Shown here: positions 36,616 through 48,449 of the stretch, piece by piece
Numbering within the stretch: the first letter of the stretch is position 1
Layout of the letters: every line of letters begins with the position of its first letter
Assembly (NCBI RefSeq): GCF_002251085.2
Contig: NZ_NOJZ02000003.1
Location: 62,001-126,000 of the forward strand
DNA from: Romboutsia maritimum
GTDB lineage: Bacteria > Bacillota > Clostridia > Peptostreptococcales > Peptostreptococcaceae
Length of the DNA stretch: 64,000 nt
Direction: 5' to 3'
Notes under the pieces: model-generated
What the model was told of the DNA's origin: nothing
Databases searched by the model: none
The model's input: only the letters and a program-made list of their open reading frames with translations
Made by a program: the position numbers and the translations under genes

Positions 36616-37911
36616 CTATTTATTTTTCATTAAAGTTCTTACTTTTCCTATCATATATAAAGATCCAGCACTTATTATAATATCATTTTTGTTTGATGTT
36701 TCTAATGTATAATTAAGTGCTTCTTTTATATCTGGTTTAGATGTTACATCTCCTATATACTTAGATATCTTTTCTTTTAATTTATCTGCATTCATCGCTC
36801 TATCACTGTCTGGTGTAGTTGTTATTACCTTATTAAATCTTGGCATAAGTATTTCTAATACAGAGTTAATGTCTTTATCTTCTAACATTCCTATTAAAAG
36901 AGTTAATTTTTCACCTTTAAAGTTCTTATCTAATGCTTTTGCTAATGATCTTGCTCCATCTTCATTATGTGCTCCATCTATTATAAATAAAGGGTTATCT
37001 TTTATTTTTTCAATTCTACCTGGCCATTTTGTATTTATAAGACCTTTTCTGATTGATTCTTCACTTATTTTTAAATTTTTATTATCTCTTAAAAATTGAA
37101 TTACATTTAATGCTAAAATTGAATTGTTTACTTGATGATCTCCTATTAATTTAATTTGTAAATCTTCATATTTTTTTCCCATTACACTGCAATCATATAC
37201 TTGAGATTGTATATCTGACTTTTTAATGTTTACATCATCAAAATTCACTTCTATATACTCTGATTTTTTTTCTTTGCATACCTCTTTAATAACTTCTTCT
37301 GCTTCTTTAAGTTGCTTGTACACAATTGTAGTTGAATTTTCTTTTATTATTCCTGCTTTTTCATATGCTATTTTTCCAATTGTATCTCCAAGTACGCCTA
37401 TATGATCTAGACTTATTGAAACTAACACACTTACTAATGGATTTTTTATTATGTTTGTAGAGTCATATCTTCCACCTAAACCTACTTCTAAAACTAAGTA
37501 ATCCACTTTTTGTTGATGATAATAGTAAAATGCCATCGCAGTAACTATCTCAAACTCGGTAGGATATGAATAGCCCTCTTTAACCATTATTTCAATTTTT
37601 TCTTTTATAATACTAACTATTTTAGCTACTTCTTCTTCTGGAATATTTTTTCCATCTATTCTTATTCTCTCTGTAAATGTTTCTAAAAATGGCGATGTAT
37701 AAAGTCCGACTCTATATCCTTCTTCTTGTAATATTTTAGCTATAAACGAACAAACTGAACCCTTTCCATTTGTCCCTGCTACATGAACTATATTTAAATT
37801 TTCTTGGGGATTACCTAATAGTTCTAATAATTTAGATGTATTATCTAACCCTAATCTAATTCCAAATTTATGAGTTTCTGCTATATATTTTAATGATTCT
37901 TTATAATTCAT
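36616..37911 (-). CDS. folC: Folylpolyglutamate / dihydrofolate synthase
   Basis: 431 residues; start MNYKESLKYI behind GGGAGG. Mur ligase fold: P-loop HVAGTNGKGSVC (about 47), the signature YTSPFLETFTERIRI, LEVGLGGRYDSTN and the C-terminal DGAHNEDGARSL. Adds glutamates to folates. Its usual clostridial neighbour valS is close but separated by the YczE-like gene. Confidence 0.97.
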   Translation of the reverse strand: MNYKESLKYIAETHKFGIRLGLDNTSKLLELLGNPQENLNIVHVAGTNGKGSVCSFIAKILQEEGYRVGLYTSPFLETFTERIRIDGKNIPEEEVAKIVSIIKEKIEIMVKEGYSYPTEFEIVTAMAFYYYHQQKVDYLVLEVGLGGRYDSTNIIKNPLVSVLVSISLDHIGVLGDTIGKIAYEKAGIIKENSTTIVYKQLKEAEEVIKEVCKEKKSEYIEVNFDDVNIKKSDIQSQVYDCSVMGKKYEDLQIKLIGDHQVNNSILALNVIQFLRDNKNLKISEESIRKGLINTKWPGRIEKIKDNPLFIIDGAHNEDGARSLAKALDKNFKGEKLTLLIGMLEDKDINSVLEILMPRFNKVITTTPDSDRAMNADKLKEKISKYIGDVTSKPDIKEALNYTLETSNKNDIIISAGSLYMIGKVRTLMKNK

Positions 37912-38152
37912 AATCTTTTCCTCCCTTGTCAAAATTGCTTTCTCAATGAATTAAATTTTTGTTTAATTTTTAGGTTTATTTTATATACATTAATTATAGT
38001 ATATTTTATAGCCCTTAACAAAAACTTTAAGTTTCTAAATTTAATTTTTTTAATTATATATATATTCCTTTTAGTTTATGGTATAATTTTTAACTTAAAC
38101 TGATTTTAATTTATAATTATAAATATAGACAATATAATTTAAGGAGGTCTTT

Positions 38153-38809
38153 ATGGTCAATAGTTTAAATTTTAATAAAAAAGATACTTTCATCAGAATT
38201 ATTTTCTTTTTAGTAGGTTTACTTATTATGGGTCTTGGAATTTCTCTGCTTATTGTATCTAATTTCGGATCAGGACCTTGGGATGCTGTAAATATAGGAT
38301 TGAGTAACATATTAGATATATCAATAGGAGCTTGTATGAATTTAGTTGCAGTTATTCAACTAATTATAGGTGGTATTCTTAACAAAAAAATACCTAATTT
38401 TTATACACTAATAACTTCCGTATTTTTAGGACTATTTATTGATTTTTGGATGTTATTTCTTGGGTCTATAATTGTTACTACGCTTATCTATAAATTTTTA
38501 ATGTTCATGTTGGCATTAGTTGTTGTTAGTTTAGGTATTTCAATTTACTTAGTATCTAATTTACCTAATACCCCTCTTGATTACTTCATGTTAGCAATAA
38601 AATCTAAATTAAATCTTTCTTTAATGATTGGTAAAATAACATCTGAATCTATTGGTTTTTTATTAGCTATACTTTTAGGTGGAAATGTTGGAGTTGGAAG
38701 CATAATAGTTATATTAGCCATCGGACCTATGATGCAAGTACTTCAAAAACCTTGTATTAATCTTTATGATAAGATTTTAAATTTTGATATAAAAGAAAAC
38801 CTTGCATAA
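38153..38809 (+). CDS. YczE/YitT-like integral membrane protein
   Basis: 218 residues, five to six transmembrane segments; the motif GLGISLLIVSNFGSGPWDAV is typical of the YczE family. ATG behind AGGAGG. Transport or regulatory role unknown. Convergent with valS. Confidence 0.85.
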   Translation: MVNSLNFNKKDTFIRIIFFLVGLLIMGLGISLLIVSNFGSGPWDAVNIGLSNILDISIGACMNLVAVIQLIIGGILNKKIPNFYTLITSVFLGLFIDFWMLFLGSIIVTTLIYKFLMFMLALVVVSLGISIYLVSNLPNTPLDYFMLAIKSKLNLSLMIGKITSESIGFLLAILLGGNVGVGSIIVILAIGPMMQVLQKPCINLYDKILNFDIKENLA

Positions 38810-38833
38810 AACTTAAATTTTAATATAATTAGT

Positions 38834-38867
38834 AAAGGTGTGATAGATCACGATCTATCACACCTTT
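38834..38867. terminator. Terminator between yczE-like gene and valS
   Basis: AAAGGTGTGATAGAT-CACG-ATCTATCACACCTTT, near-symmetric; suits both converging genes. Confidence 0.9.
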
Positions 38868-38872
38868 ATTTA

Positions 38873-41539
38873 TTATTTTAGTTTAGACTCTAAATTTTCT
38901 AATCTTTCTAATACTGATTTCATCATTTCTTCAAATTTTTCTTTTTTAGCTTCTTCTTCTTTAACTAAGCTTTCTGGAGCTTTAGCTAAAAATCCTTGGT
39001 TAGATAACTTTCCATTAACTCTCTTTATTTCGCCTTCTAATTTAGCTTTTTCCTTGCTTAATCTTTCTATTTCTTTAGCAAAGTCTACTAATTCATCAAG
39101 TGGTATAAATATTTTAACTCCATCTATAACAACACTCACTGCATCTTCTGGTACATTAGTTTCATCTTCAACTATTTCAACTATAGATGCAGATGCTAAA
39201 GTTACAAAATAATCTTGTCCAGCTTCCATAGCTTCTCTTTTTTCAGCTGTTGGAACTATTATAACTTTTGCTTTCTTTGAAGGTGGTACATTCATTTCTG
39301 CTCTTACATTTCTTATATTTCTTATACCATCCATTGTTAAGTTCATCATTTCTTCATCACTAGCCATATTATCAACTTCTGTATAATGAGGCCACTGAGC
39401 TATTACTATACTTCCTTCTACTGTTGGAAGATGTGTATATATTTCTTCTGTTATAAATGGCATATATGGATGAAGAAGTTTTAATATCTTTTCTAAAACA
39501 TATGTTAATGTATATAAAGCTGTTTGCTTAGCTTCTTTGTCATCAGAGTATAATCTTGGTTTAACTATTTCTATATACCAGTCACAATACTCAGACCATG
39601 CAAAGTCATATATCTTTTGAGCTGCTATACCTAAATCAAATTTATCCATATTTTCTGTAACATCTTTAACTACATTATTCGCTCTTGAAATTATCCATTT
39701 ATCTGCTAAAGTAAAGTTCTTTTCAACAGATTCTCTAGTAACTCCATTCATTATTTCTTCATCTATATTCATGAAAACAAATCTTGAAGCATTCCATAAT
39801 TTATTAGCGAAGTTTCTTGATGCTTCAACTCTTTCCATGTAGAATCTCATGTCATTTCCTGGGGAATTTCCAGTAGCTAACATGAATCTTAATGCATCTG
39901 CACCATATTGGTCTATTACTTCTAATGGGTCTATTCCATTCCCTAATGATTTACTCATTTTTCTACCTTCTGAATCTCTAACAAGACCATGTATTAATAC
40001 ATGTTCAAAAGGTTTTTCATCCATACAGAACATACCTGCAAATGCCATTCTTACTACCCAGAAGAATATTATATCGTATCCTGTAACAAGTACATTAGTT
40101 GGATAGTAGTAATTTAATTCTTCTGTATTATGTGGCCATCCTAATGTTGAGAAAGGCCATAATGCAGAACTGAACCAAGTATCTAATACATCTTCATCTT
40201 GTTTAAAATGAGTTGCTCCACACTTAGGACATTTTTCTGGCATTGATTTTGCTACCACTACTTCATCACATTCTTGACAGTAGTAAGCTGGTATTTGGTG
40301 ACCCCACCATAATTGTCTTGATATACACCAATCTCTTATGTTTTCTAACCATTGTAAATAAGTTTTATCAAACTTATCTGGAACAAATTTAAGATCTTGT
40401 TTTTTAAGTATATCAATCGCTGGTTTAGCTAATTCGTCCATCTTAACAAACCATTGATCTGATAATCTTGGCTCTATTACTGTATGACATCTATAACAAG
40501 AACCTACATTATGATTATGATCTTTTATTGCTATTAAGTAACCTTCTTTATCTAAATCAGCTAAAAGTTGCTTTCTGCATTCATATCTATCCATACCTTC
40601 GTATTTTCCAGCTAACTTATTCATAGTTCCGTCTTCATTCATAACATTTATCTTCTCAAGATTATGTCTTAAACCTACTTCGAAATCATTAGGGTCATGT
40701 GCTGGAGTCATCTTAACTGCACCTGTTCCGAACTCTAAATCTACATAGTCATCAGCAACTATTATAAGTTCTCTTCCTATCATTGGAAGTATAGCATGCT
40801 TTCCTACTAAGTGTTTATATCTTTCATCTTCTGGATTTACTGCTATCCCTGTATCTCCTAACATAGTTTCAGGTCTAGTTGTTGCTATTTCTAAAAATTC
40901 ATCACTATCTTTTATTTGATATTTTATATGATAGAATTTTCCATCATGTTCTTCATGTTCTACTTCTGCATCAGATAGCGTCGTCTTACAATCTGGACAC
41001 CAGTTTATTATTCTGTTTCCTCTATATATTTGACCCTTTTCATGTAATTTTACAAAGAATTCAGTAACTGATTCGTTACAACCTTCATCCATTGTAAATC
41101 TTTCTCTATCCCAATCACAAGAATCTCCTAACTGTTGCATTTGGTGTACTATCTTTCTACCAAATTCATTTCTCCAGTCCATAGCTCTCTTTAAGAATTC
41201 TTCTCTTCCTAATTCGTACTTAGTCTTTCCTTCTTGTTCTTTTATTCTTTCAACTACTTTAACCTCAGTTGCTATAGATGCATGGTCAGTTCCTGGTTGC
41301 CATAGTGCTTCGTAACCATCCATACGCTTCCATCTTATAAGTATATCTTGTAATGTATGGTCTAGGGCATGTCCCATATGTAATTGACCTGTTATATTAG
41401 GTGGTGGCAGCATTATTGTAAATGGCTTTTTATTTGGATCTGGCTTAGACTTAAAGTATCCATTTTCTAACCACTCTGAATAAAGTCTTGATTCGAAATC
41501 TTTAGGATTGTACGTTTTTGATAAATTTGTATTTTCCAT
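38873..41539 (-). CDS. valS: Valyl-tRNA synthetase
   Basis: 888 residues, start [12 protein letters not shown] behind AAAGGAGG. Class Ia synthetase: HIGH motif is [15 protein letters not shown] (about 45-60), KMSKS is [10 protein letters not shown] (about 525), editing domain between, anticodon-binding domain and a C-terminal coiled coil (about 820-885, [19 protein letters not shown]) typical of ValRS. Zinc-ribbon cysteines CQECDE and CPKCG. Regulated by the T-box leader upstream. Confidence 0.99.
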   Translation of the reverse strand: MENTNLSKTYNPKDFESRLYSEWLENGYFKSKPDPNKKPFTIMLPPPNITGQLHMGHALDHTLQDILIRWKRMDGYEALWQPGTDHASIATEVKVVERIKEQEGKTKYELGREEFLKRAMDWRNEFGRKIVHQMQQLGDSCDWDRERFTMDEGCNESVTEFFVKLHEKGQIYRGNRIINWCPDCKTTLSDAEVEHEEHDGKFYHIKYQIKDSDEFLEIATTRPETMLGDTGIAVNPEDERYKHLVGKHAILPMIGRELIIVADDYVDLEFGTGAVKMTPAHDPNDFEVGLRHNLEKINVMNEDGTMNKLAGKYEGMDRYECRKQLLADLDKEGYLIAIKDHNHNVGSCYRCHTVIEPRLSDQWFVKMDELAKPAIDILKKQDLKFVPDKFDKTYLQWLENIRDWCISRQLWWGHQIPAYYCQECDEVVVAKSMPEKCPKCGATHFKQDEDVLDTWFSSALWPFSTLGWPHNTEELNYYYPTNVLVTGYDIIFFWVVRMAFAGMFCMDEKPFEHVLIHGLVRDSEGRKMSKSLGNGIDPLEVIDQYGADALRFMLATGNSPGNDMRFYMERVEASRNFANKLWNASRFVFMNIDEEIMNGVTRESVEKNFTLADKWIISRANNVVKDVTENMDKFDLGIAAQKIYDFAWSEYCDWYIEIVKPRLYSDDKEAKQTALYTLTYVLEKILKLLHPYMPFITEEIYTHLPTVEGSIVIAQWPHYTEVDNMASDEEMMNLTMDGIRNIRNVRAEMNVPPSKKAKVIIVPTAEKREAMEAGQDYFVTLASASIVEIVEDETNVPEDAVSVVIDGVKIFIPLDELVDFAKEIERLSKEKAKLEGEIKRVNGKLSNQGFLAKAPESLVKEEEAKKEKFEEMMKSVLERLENLESKLK

Positions 41540-41595
41540 TTTTATTTCCTCCTTTGTAGATAAGATTATTTTATTGTTAATTATCTTAAATTTAA

Positions 41596-41845
41596 AATAA
41601 AAAGAGCCTTTCGTCCTATACAAAGGACGAAAAGCTCGCGTTACCACCTTAATTCCAAGATAATTAAATATGCTCTCTTGGCTCTTATATAATTTAACGA
41701 TTCTCACCGTCTAAACTTACTCTTATTTCAGTTTAGAAACTCCAAAGCTACCTTCTGTAAACCTATACTTAGAAAATTTTTCAGCCAATGAATTTTCTTC
41801 TCTGCTAGTAGTATTTACATACTCCTCTTTATCATAGTCTTTTAT
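41596..41845 (-). promoter_or_regulatory. T-box leader of valS
   Basis: The diagnostic AAGGTGGTAACGCG (41650-41637; one base from the usual GGTACCGCG form) is followed by a terminator hairpin, TTTCGTCC ... GGACGAAA then CTTTTT, at about 41600-41635. Upstream on the minus strand AAAGAGGAGTA and AGAGAAGAAAA match the start of Stem I. A GTT in GGAGTTTCT is a candidate valine specifier. Uncharged tRNA-Val pairs with the T-box and allows read-through. Confidence 0.9.
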
Positions 41846-41925
41846 TATTAACTTATCAATTAATTATATCCAATTAATATTATTATTGTCAATTGTTTAT
41901 AATTTTATATATAATTTTTATAATT

Positions 41926-42750
41926 TTATTTTGAAGCTAAATTTTGTTCCCAGAAATTTTTTGGTTTATTAGTATTTGTTATTGGTAAAATTGTATATCC
42001 TCTTTCTTTTAAAATTTTTATAATGTTATTTAATGCATTTACACTCTGTTCCTTTTCATGCATTAATACAACTACTTCATCTCTATCTCTTGCATAATAC
42101 AATATATTGCTTAAAATCTGATCTGTAGATGATTTCCAATCTAATGTATCTAAGTTCCAATCCCATATAAGATATCCATTTGTTGTTAATTTATCATAAG
42201 ATCCTTCTGGCATATACGGTTTACTTCCATATGGAAGTCTTATTAATTTTGAGTTTTCTCCTGATACCTTGTACAACGTCTGATTACAAGTATCAAATTC
42301 CTTTAAAGTAACATCTGGACTAACATATAATTTATGTATATCATGACTTACACTATGAAATCCTAATCCATGTTTACCACTTGCAACTCTTTTAACTTCA
42401 TCTTTATGAGATTTCATATTGCCATCTATCATAAAAAAAGTAGCCTTAACTCCATTATTATCAAGTATATCTAAAATTTGATTAGTATATTTAGATGGTC
42501 CATCATCGATAGTTATATAAGCTATTTTTTCTGGACTAACATCTGGTCCTTTATAAATTTCAGCAGATGCTTTATTTATTAACCCAGTTAAAGTTTCACC
42601 ACTTACTATTTGTTTTTCTTTATTTATATGTTCATTTTTATAAACCTCATCTGTACGGTTATTTATAAATTTGCCAATACTCACTATAGATGATACTAAA
42701 AGTAAAACCAAAGTTACTCCTAAAATACTTTTCTTATACTTATTGTTCAT
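41926..42750 (-). CDS. Peptidoglycan/polysaccharide deacetylase (NodB domain), membrane-anchored
   Basis: 274 residues, ATG eight bases after AAGGGG. Signal anchor (about 9-26), low-complexity stalk, then a complete NodB domain: TIDDGPSKYT, HSVSHD (His-x3-His), RLPYGSKPYMPEG, WNLDTLDWK and VVLMHEK. This set matches active peptidoglycan N-acetylglucosamine deacetylases that confer lysozyme resistance. Different subfamily from the PdaB-like gene at 33169. Monocistronic. Confidence 0.9.
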   Translation of the reverse strand: MNNKYKKSILGVTLVLLLVSSIVSIGKFINNRTDEVYKNEHINKEKQIVSGETLTGLINKASAEIYKGPDVSPEKIAYITIDDGPSKYTNQILDILDNNGVKATFFMIDGNMKSHKDEVKRVASGKHGLGFHSVSHDIHKLYVSPDVTLKEFDTCNQTLYKVSGENSKLIRLPYGSKPYMPEGSYDKLTTNGYLIWDWNLDTLDWKSSTDQILSNILYYARDRDEVVVLMHEKEQSVNALNNIIKILKERGYTILPITNTNKPKNFWEQNLASK

Positions 42751-42756
42751 TCCCAA

Positions 42757-43134
42757 ATCCCCTTTTAATATAAATACTACATTTAATAGTTATAACCCCT
42801 GATTATTTACTATCTTTTATGTCCCTACTAAATATTTTAGTTATTTTTTATATATGCACTACAAATATTCTTCACATTACAATTGATATGTTTGTCTCTT
42901 ATCAAACATTCCTTATCTTTTTTATTATCTTTATCACAGCATTTACAAGTATCATTGTATTATAGAAATTAACGGCGGTTGAATTTACTATCGTTTGTTC
43001 ATCAAATTTATTTTGAATATTTTTACTTAGGATTTTTTGTACTACGGTTTAATGATTTAATACAGTACCTCCAATATTATCCTTAATTCATATTATTAAT
43101 ATTTATAAAGGTACTGCATTTTATTTATGATTTG
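42757..43134 (-). pseudogene. Intergenic region with a decayed Cys-rich reading frame
   Basis: On the minus strand a GGAGG is followed by an ATT-initiated frame (IKSLNRSTKNPK then TAA). The same frame, after several stops, later reads YNDTCKCCDKDNKKDKE and INCNVKNICSAYIKNN before a final TAA near 42848. Six cysteines but four or more internal stops. It may be a dead cysteine-rich gene, or chance. An ACAGTACC/GGTACTGC inverted pair flanks the upstream part (about 43061-43117). Confidence 0.3.
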
Positions 43135-44007
43135 TTAATTTGACTTAATTATCTTATTTAATTCAATTATTTCTTGTACTACTTTATTTAGGTGATAATT
43201 AAATACCGGGCTTTCATCTTCATTAATGTCCCAACCCACTATATCACATTTATATAAACTTCTTATATTTTTATGGTTTTCTTTATTTAAGTATAGTTTT
43301 TTTTCTAGTAGTTCTATAGATTGTACATGAAAATATATTTCTCTACATATATCCATACTTCTTTCTATATTTTCTGTATCTATTTCACTTCTAGTATAAT
43401 GTAATTCTTCTACAAGTCTTGAATAAATATTTTCTAGTTTTTGAATTTGTTTACTAAGTTTATCTATATTTACTTTTTCTTTATTTACTATTTTTAATTT
43501 CATTATATTTTTAACTATTTTTTCTACTTTTTCAATCTCTATAACAGTACTTTCTAAATAATCAGGTCTGACTAATATGTAGTTTATTAACACGCCCACA
43601 ACGACTCCTACAGATGTATCTATTACTCTATTTATAGAATAAAGCATTGGATTACCTGCATGATCACCTAAATGTATTGCTAAAAATGTCACTGCCGATA
43701 CTACTACGGAAGCCTTTGTGTTAAATATATTACACAAGTATATAGTAGTCATTACTCCTATCCCACATAAAAATGGATCTCCAGGTTTAATAAGAGCAAT
43801 TAAAAAGCCTATCACTCCTCCTATTATAGTTCCCTTTACACGATTAAATCCTGCCTTCATAGATCCTTTTACAGTATTTTGCATAGATACTATACATGCT
43901 ATAGCAGAGAAAAATACATTTTCTACTAAATATTTTGCTATTAAAACACATGTTGTCACAGCTATTCCTGTTTTAATAGTTCTCATACCCATTTTTTCTA
44001 GCTTCAA
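43135..44007 (-). CDS. Aromatic acid exporter family (ArAE/FUSC) membrane protein
   Basis: About 290 residues. N-terminal half has six hydrophobic segments with the family pattern GMRTIKTGIAV ... SMQNTVKGSMKAGFNRVKGTIIGGVIG; the C-terminal half (about 150-290) is a cytoplasmic helical, coiled-coil-like region. TTG at 44007 is seven bases after GGAGG, whereas an ATG just before has no spacing. Predicted efflux of aromatic or organic acids; substrate unknown. Confidence 0.85.
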   Translation of the reverse strand: MKLEKMGMRTIKTGIAVTTCVLIAKYLVENVFFSAIACIVSMQNTVKGSMKAGFNRVKGTIIGGVIGFLIALIKPGDPFLCGIGVMTTIYLCNIFNTKASVVVSAVTFLAIHLGDHAGNPMLYSINRVIDTSVGVVVGVLINYILVRPDYLESTVIEIEKVEKIVKNIMKLKIVNKEKVNIDKLSKQIQKLENIYSRLVEELHYTRSEIDTENIERSMDICREIYFHVQSIELLEKKLYLNKENHKNIRSLYKCDIVGWDINEDESPVFNYHLNKVVQEIIELNKIIKSN

Positions 44008-44083
44008 AGTCATACCTCCTAGTGTAATATACGGATATTAAAAATTAAATTATATTTAACGTCTTATTATAGCACAATGTATA

Positions 44084-44425
44084 TTAGTAATAATATGGAT
44101 GATTTTTGAAAGTTTCTCTATTTTCTATAATTTTTTGAATTAATAATATACTTATAAGATCTTTTATTATTTTTATTACATTATTATCACTATAATTGGC
44201 ACAAGAAATTCTTCCATCTACAACTTCTTCATAAATTAATTTTTTATAACTACAAAATATATCATTTACTAAATCTTGAAAATCATTTGGGTATGGAAAC
44301 GGATATAATTTTTCTTTATCTACTTTACTAATTACTTTTTCAATACTTATATTTATATCTGTATATATTCTAGGATAATAAGGTTTAGATATAGCCTTGC
44401 AATACTCATAAAAATTATAGTTCAT
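44084..44425 (-). CDS. Hypothetical protein, 113 aa
   Basis: Not recognised. Starts MNYNFYEYCKAISKPYY behind AGGTGATA and ends in an aromatic tail NHPYYY. Tyr-rich, mixed alpha with a hydrophobic ISILLIQKIIE stretch; no metal motif. Sits alone between gdhA and the exporter gene. The Tyr-rich ends recall spore-surface proteins, but that is a loose impression. Confidence 0.6.
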   Translation of the reverse strand: MNYNFYEYCKAISKPYYPRIYTDINISIEKVISKVDKEKLYPFPYPNDFQDLVNDIFCSYKKLIYEEVVDGRISCANYSDNNVIKIIKDLISILLIQKIIENRETFKNHPYYY

Positions 44426-44490
44426 ATTATCACCTCTAATAGTTCTTTTAGCTAATATATATGATTCATTTATATGATTTAATACAAAAT

Positions 44491-44545
44491 TAGCTGCTTA
44501 TAAGGTTATAGTTTTTCTAACTAATTTATACCTTAAAGCAGCTTA
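44491..44545 (-). terminator. Terminator after gdhA
   Basis: TAGCTGCTTATAAGGT with ACCTTAAAGCAGCTTA around a long loop; AATTTTG tail on the minus strand. Confidence 0.65.
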
Positions 44546-44577
44546 AGTTTAAATATTATACTTTATTTAATATATTT

Positions 44578-45942
<1,365 letters not shown>

Positions 45943-46096
45943 TTAATAATGAAAATTACTATTTTTTTTTATAAATATATGTTCTTACAATTCTTTTTGT
46001 GATTTTTATATAATATTATACTTATATTATTTAAGATAATATACATTTATACTTAATTTTTATAATTTTTTTCTTATTCTTTAATAAAATTTAAAT

Positions 46097-46118
46097 AAAA
46101 CTGCTTTTAAGCAGTTTT
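46097..46118 (-). terminator. Terminator after phoU
   Basis: AAAACTGC-TTTTAA-GCAGTTTT at the very end of phoU, overlapping its stop; T-run on the minus strand. Confidence 0.85.
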
Positions 46119-46770
46119 ATCCTATCTCTATCATTTCCCCATTAATTGCATATATTATTTTTTCACATACATTAGTTATATGATCTCCTATTCTTTCAAG
46201 ATATCTACCTACAGATAAAAGTCTAACACCTTGATTAATAGTTTTTGGTTTTTCATTCATTATTTTTAAACAATCATCATGAACCATTACATATAACTCA
46301 TCAATTTTTTTATCTCTTAATGCTATATTGTATGCTAATTTTTCATCTTCTTCTAATAATGCTATTTTTACATCACAAAGCATTTCTACACATTCCTTTG
46401 ACATTTTAGGAACATCTATAAGTTCTTTTATATATTCATCTTCACCTATTTTAATAGTCTCTTTTGATATATTAACTGCATAGTCTCCTATTCTTTCTAA
46501 CTCTATAGCTATATTTCCTAAAGCATATATATATCTTAAATCTTTTGCCATTGGTTGTTTGAGTGCTATAAGTTCTATGCTTCTATCTCTTATATATTCT
46601 CGTAGAACATCAATTTCATCATCTTTTTCTATTACTTTCATTGCTCCATCTAAGTCTTTTTTAATCATACAACTTATTGATTCTTTAACTGCATCTTCAC
46701 ATTTTTCAATCATTCTAATTGTATATTGTTTGAGAGTGTCTATACTTAATTCTAAATCATTACTACCCAT
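46117..46770 (-). CDS. phoU: Phosphate-signalling protein PhoU
   Basis: 217 residues, two PhoU three-helix repeats, metal-type motifs ELERIGDYAVNIS (about 90) and YLERIGDHITNVCE (about 190). Negative regulator of phosphate uptake signalling, acting with PstB and the PhoR kinase. Last gene of the pst group. ATG behind AAGGAG. The Pho two-component genes are not in this window. Confidence 0.97.
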   Translation of the reverse strand: MGSNDLELSIDTLKQYTIRMIEKCEDAVKESISCMIKKDLDGAMKVIEKDDEIDVLREYIRDRSIELIALKQPMAKDLRYIYALGNIAIELERIGDYAVNISKETIKIGEDEYIKELIDVPKMSKECVEMLCDVKIALLEEDEKLAYNIALRDKKIDELYVMVHDDCLKIMNEKPKTINQGVRLLSVGRYLERIGDHITNVCEKIIYAINGEMIEIG

Positions 46771-46795
46771 AGTTAATCTCCTTTATAGCTATTTT

Positions 46796-47560
46796 TTATC
46801 CAAATCTACCTGTAATATAATCCTCTGTACGTTTATCTTCTGGATTAGTAAACATTATTTTTGTTTCTTTATATTCTACTAACTCTCCATTTAAGAAAAA
46901 CGCAGTATCATCTGATACACGAGCGGCTTGTTGCATATTATGAGTTACTATGACTATAGTATAATCATCTTTTAATTCTTGAATTAACTCTTCAACTTTC
47001 AAAGTTGATATTGGGTCTAATGCTGATGTTGGTTCATCCATAAGTATCACTTCTGGTTTCATAGCAATAGCTCTAGCTATACATATACGTTGTTGCTGAC
47101 CTCCTGATAAACCAAGAGCTGATGATTTAAGTCTATCTTTAACTTCCTCCCATATAGCTGCTCCCTTTAAACTTTCTTCTACAATTTTATCTAGTTCTTT
47201 TTTATCTTTTGTTCCATGTGTACGAGGTCCATATGCTACATTATCATATATACTCATTGGGAATAGATTCGGTTTTTGAAATACCATACCAACCTTTGTA
47301 CGTAATTTTATAACGTCTTCAGTATTATATATATTTTCTCCATCAACTTCTATTTGTCCTTTTATTTTAACATTCTCTATAAGATCATTCATTCTATTTA
47401 AAGTTCTTAAGAAAGTTGATTTTCCACAACCTGATGGCCCAATTAATGCTGTCACCTTATTTCTTTTTATATTCATATTTATGTTTTTTAGTGCTTGATT
47501 ATCTCCGTAAAACAAGTCTAGATTACTAACACATAATTTAGCTTTATTATTTTGACTCAT
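46796..47560 (-). CDS. pstB: Phosphate ABC transporter ATP-binding protein
   Basis: 254 residues. Walker [10 protein letters not shown], signature LSGGQQQR, Walker [12 protein letters not shown]. Energises phosphate import. ATG behind GAGGTG; 63 bases from pstA. Confidence 0.99.
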   Translation of the reverse strand: MSQNNKAKLCVSNLDLFYGDNQALKNINMNIKRNKVTALIGPSGCGKSTFLRTLNRMNDLIENVKIKGQIEVDGENIYNTEDVIKLRTKVGMVFQKPNLFPMSIYDNVAYGPRTHGTKDKKELDKIVEESLKGAAIWEEVKDRLKSSALGLSGGQQQRICIARAIAMKPEVILMDEPTSALDPISTLKVEELIQELKDDYTIVIVTHNMQQAARVSDDTAFFLNGELVEYKETKIMFTNPEDKRTEDYITGRFG

Positions 47561-47623
47561 ATTTTACACCTCTTAGTATTCATCTAAATTTTTATCATAA
47601 ATTTCATTTATTATAATTATTAA

Positions 47624-48448
47624 TTAACAGTTAGCTTTGTTTAATTTCTTAGCAACTAATCTTGCCATTGTATTTAATAATAAAACTATAACTATCAATA
47701 CTATTCCTATACTTGCTGCTCCCTGTATATCACCATTTTCCTTAGTTAATAGATATGCATGAACTGTAAGTGTTCTTGCACTATCAAATATTCCTCCAGG
47801 CATTTGTGCTACAGTACCTGCTGTTAATAATATTGCTGCTGATTCACCTATAACACGACCTACTGACAATATTATTCCTGATAATATTCCTGGTATTGCA
47901 CTTGGAAGTGTTACTTTATAAAGAGTTTGAAATTTAGTTGAACCTAATGCTAAAGACGCTTCTCTATAAGCTTGAGGTACAGTTTTTAAAGCCTCCTCTG
48001 TAGTACGTATTATAACTGGTAATATTATAATCGCTACTGTAAGAGATCCTGATAATATAGAATATTTCATCCCTAATGTAACTACAAAGAATATCCCTCC
48101 AAACAATCCATATATAATAGATGGTATTCCTGCTAAACTTTCAGTTGCAAATCTTATACAAGTTACTATTTTTCCTTTTTTAGCATACTCTTGAAGATAA
48201 ATTGCAGATAACACACCTATCGGTGTAGCTATTAAAATAGAAAGTGCAACTGTGTATAATGTTGTAATTATCATCGGTAATATACCCCCATCACCTGATG
48301 CTGAGTAATCACTGAATAAAAATGATAAATTAATTCCTTTAATTCCTTTTATAAATATATATCCTACTATAAGTACCAATGTTGATATTGTAAATAGTAC
48401 TGATAAATAAACTAGCAATTTTAATATGTTTTCTTTTAACTTTCTCAT
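47624..48448 (-). CDS. pstA: Phosphate ABC transporter permease
   Basis: 274 residues, six transmembrane segments, EAA-type coupling motif YREASLALGSTKFQTLYKVTLP. Pairs with PstC. Begins two bases after the pstC stop with its Shine-Dalgarno inside pstC. Confidence 0.98.
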   Translation of the reverse strand: MRKLKENILKLLVYLSVLFTISTLVLIVGYIFIKGIKGINLSFLFSDYSASGDGGILPMIITTLYTVALSILIATPIGVLSAIYLQEYAKKGKIVTCIRFATESLAGIPSIIYGLFGGIFFVVTLGMKYSILSGSLTVAIIILPVIIRTTEEALKTVPQAYREASLALGSTKFQTLYKVTLPSAIPGILSGIILSVGRVIGESAAILLTAGTVAQMPGGIFDSARTLTVHAYLLTKENGDIQGAASIGIVLIVIVLLLNTMARLVAKKLNKANC

Positions 48449-48449
48449 C

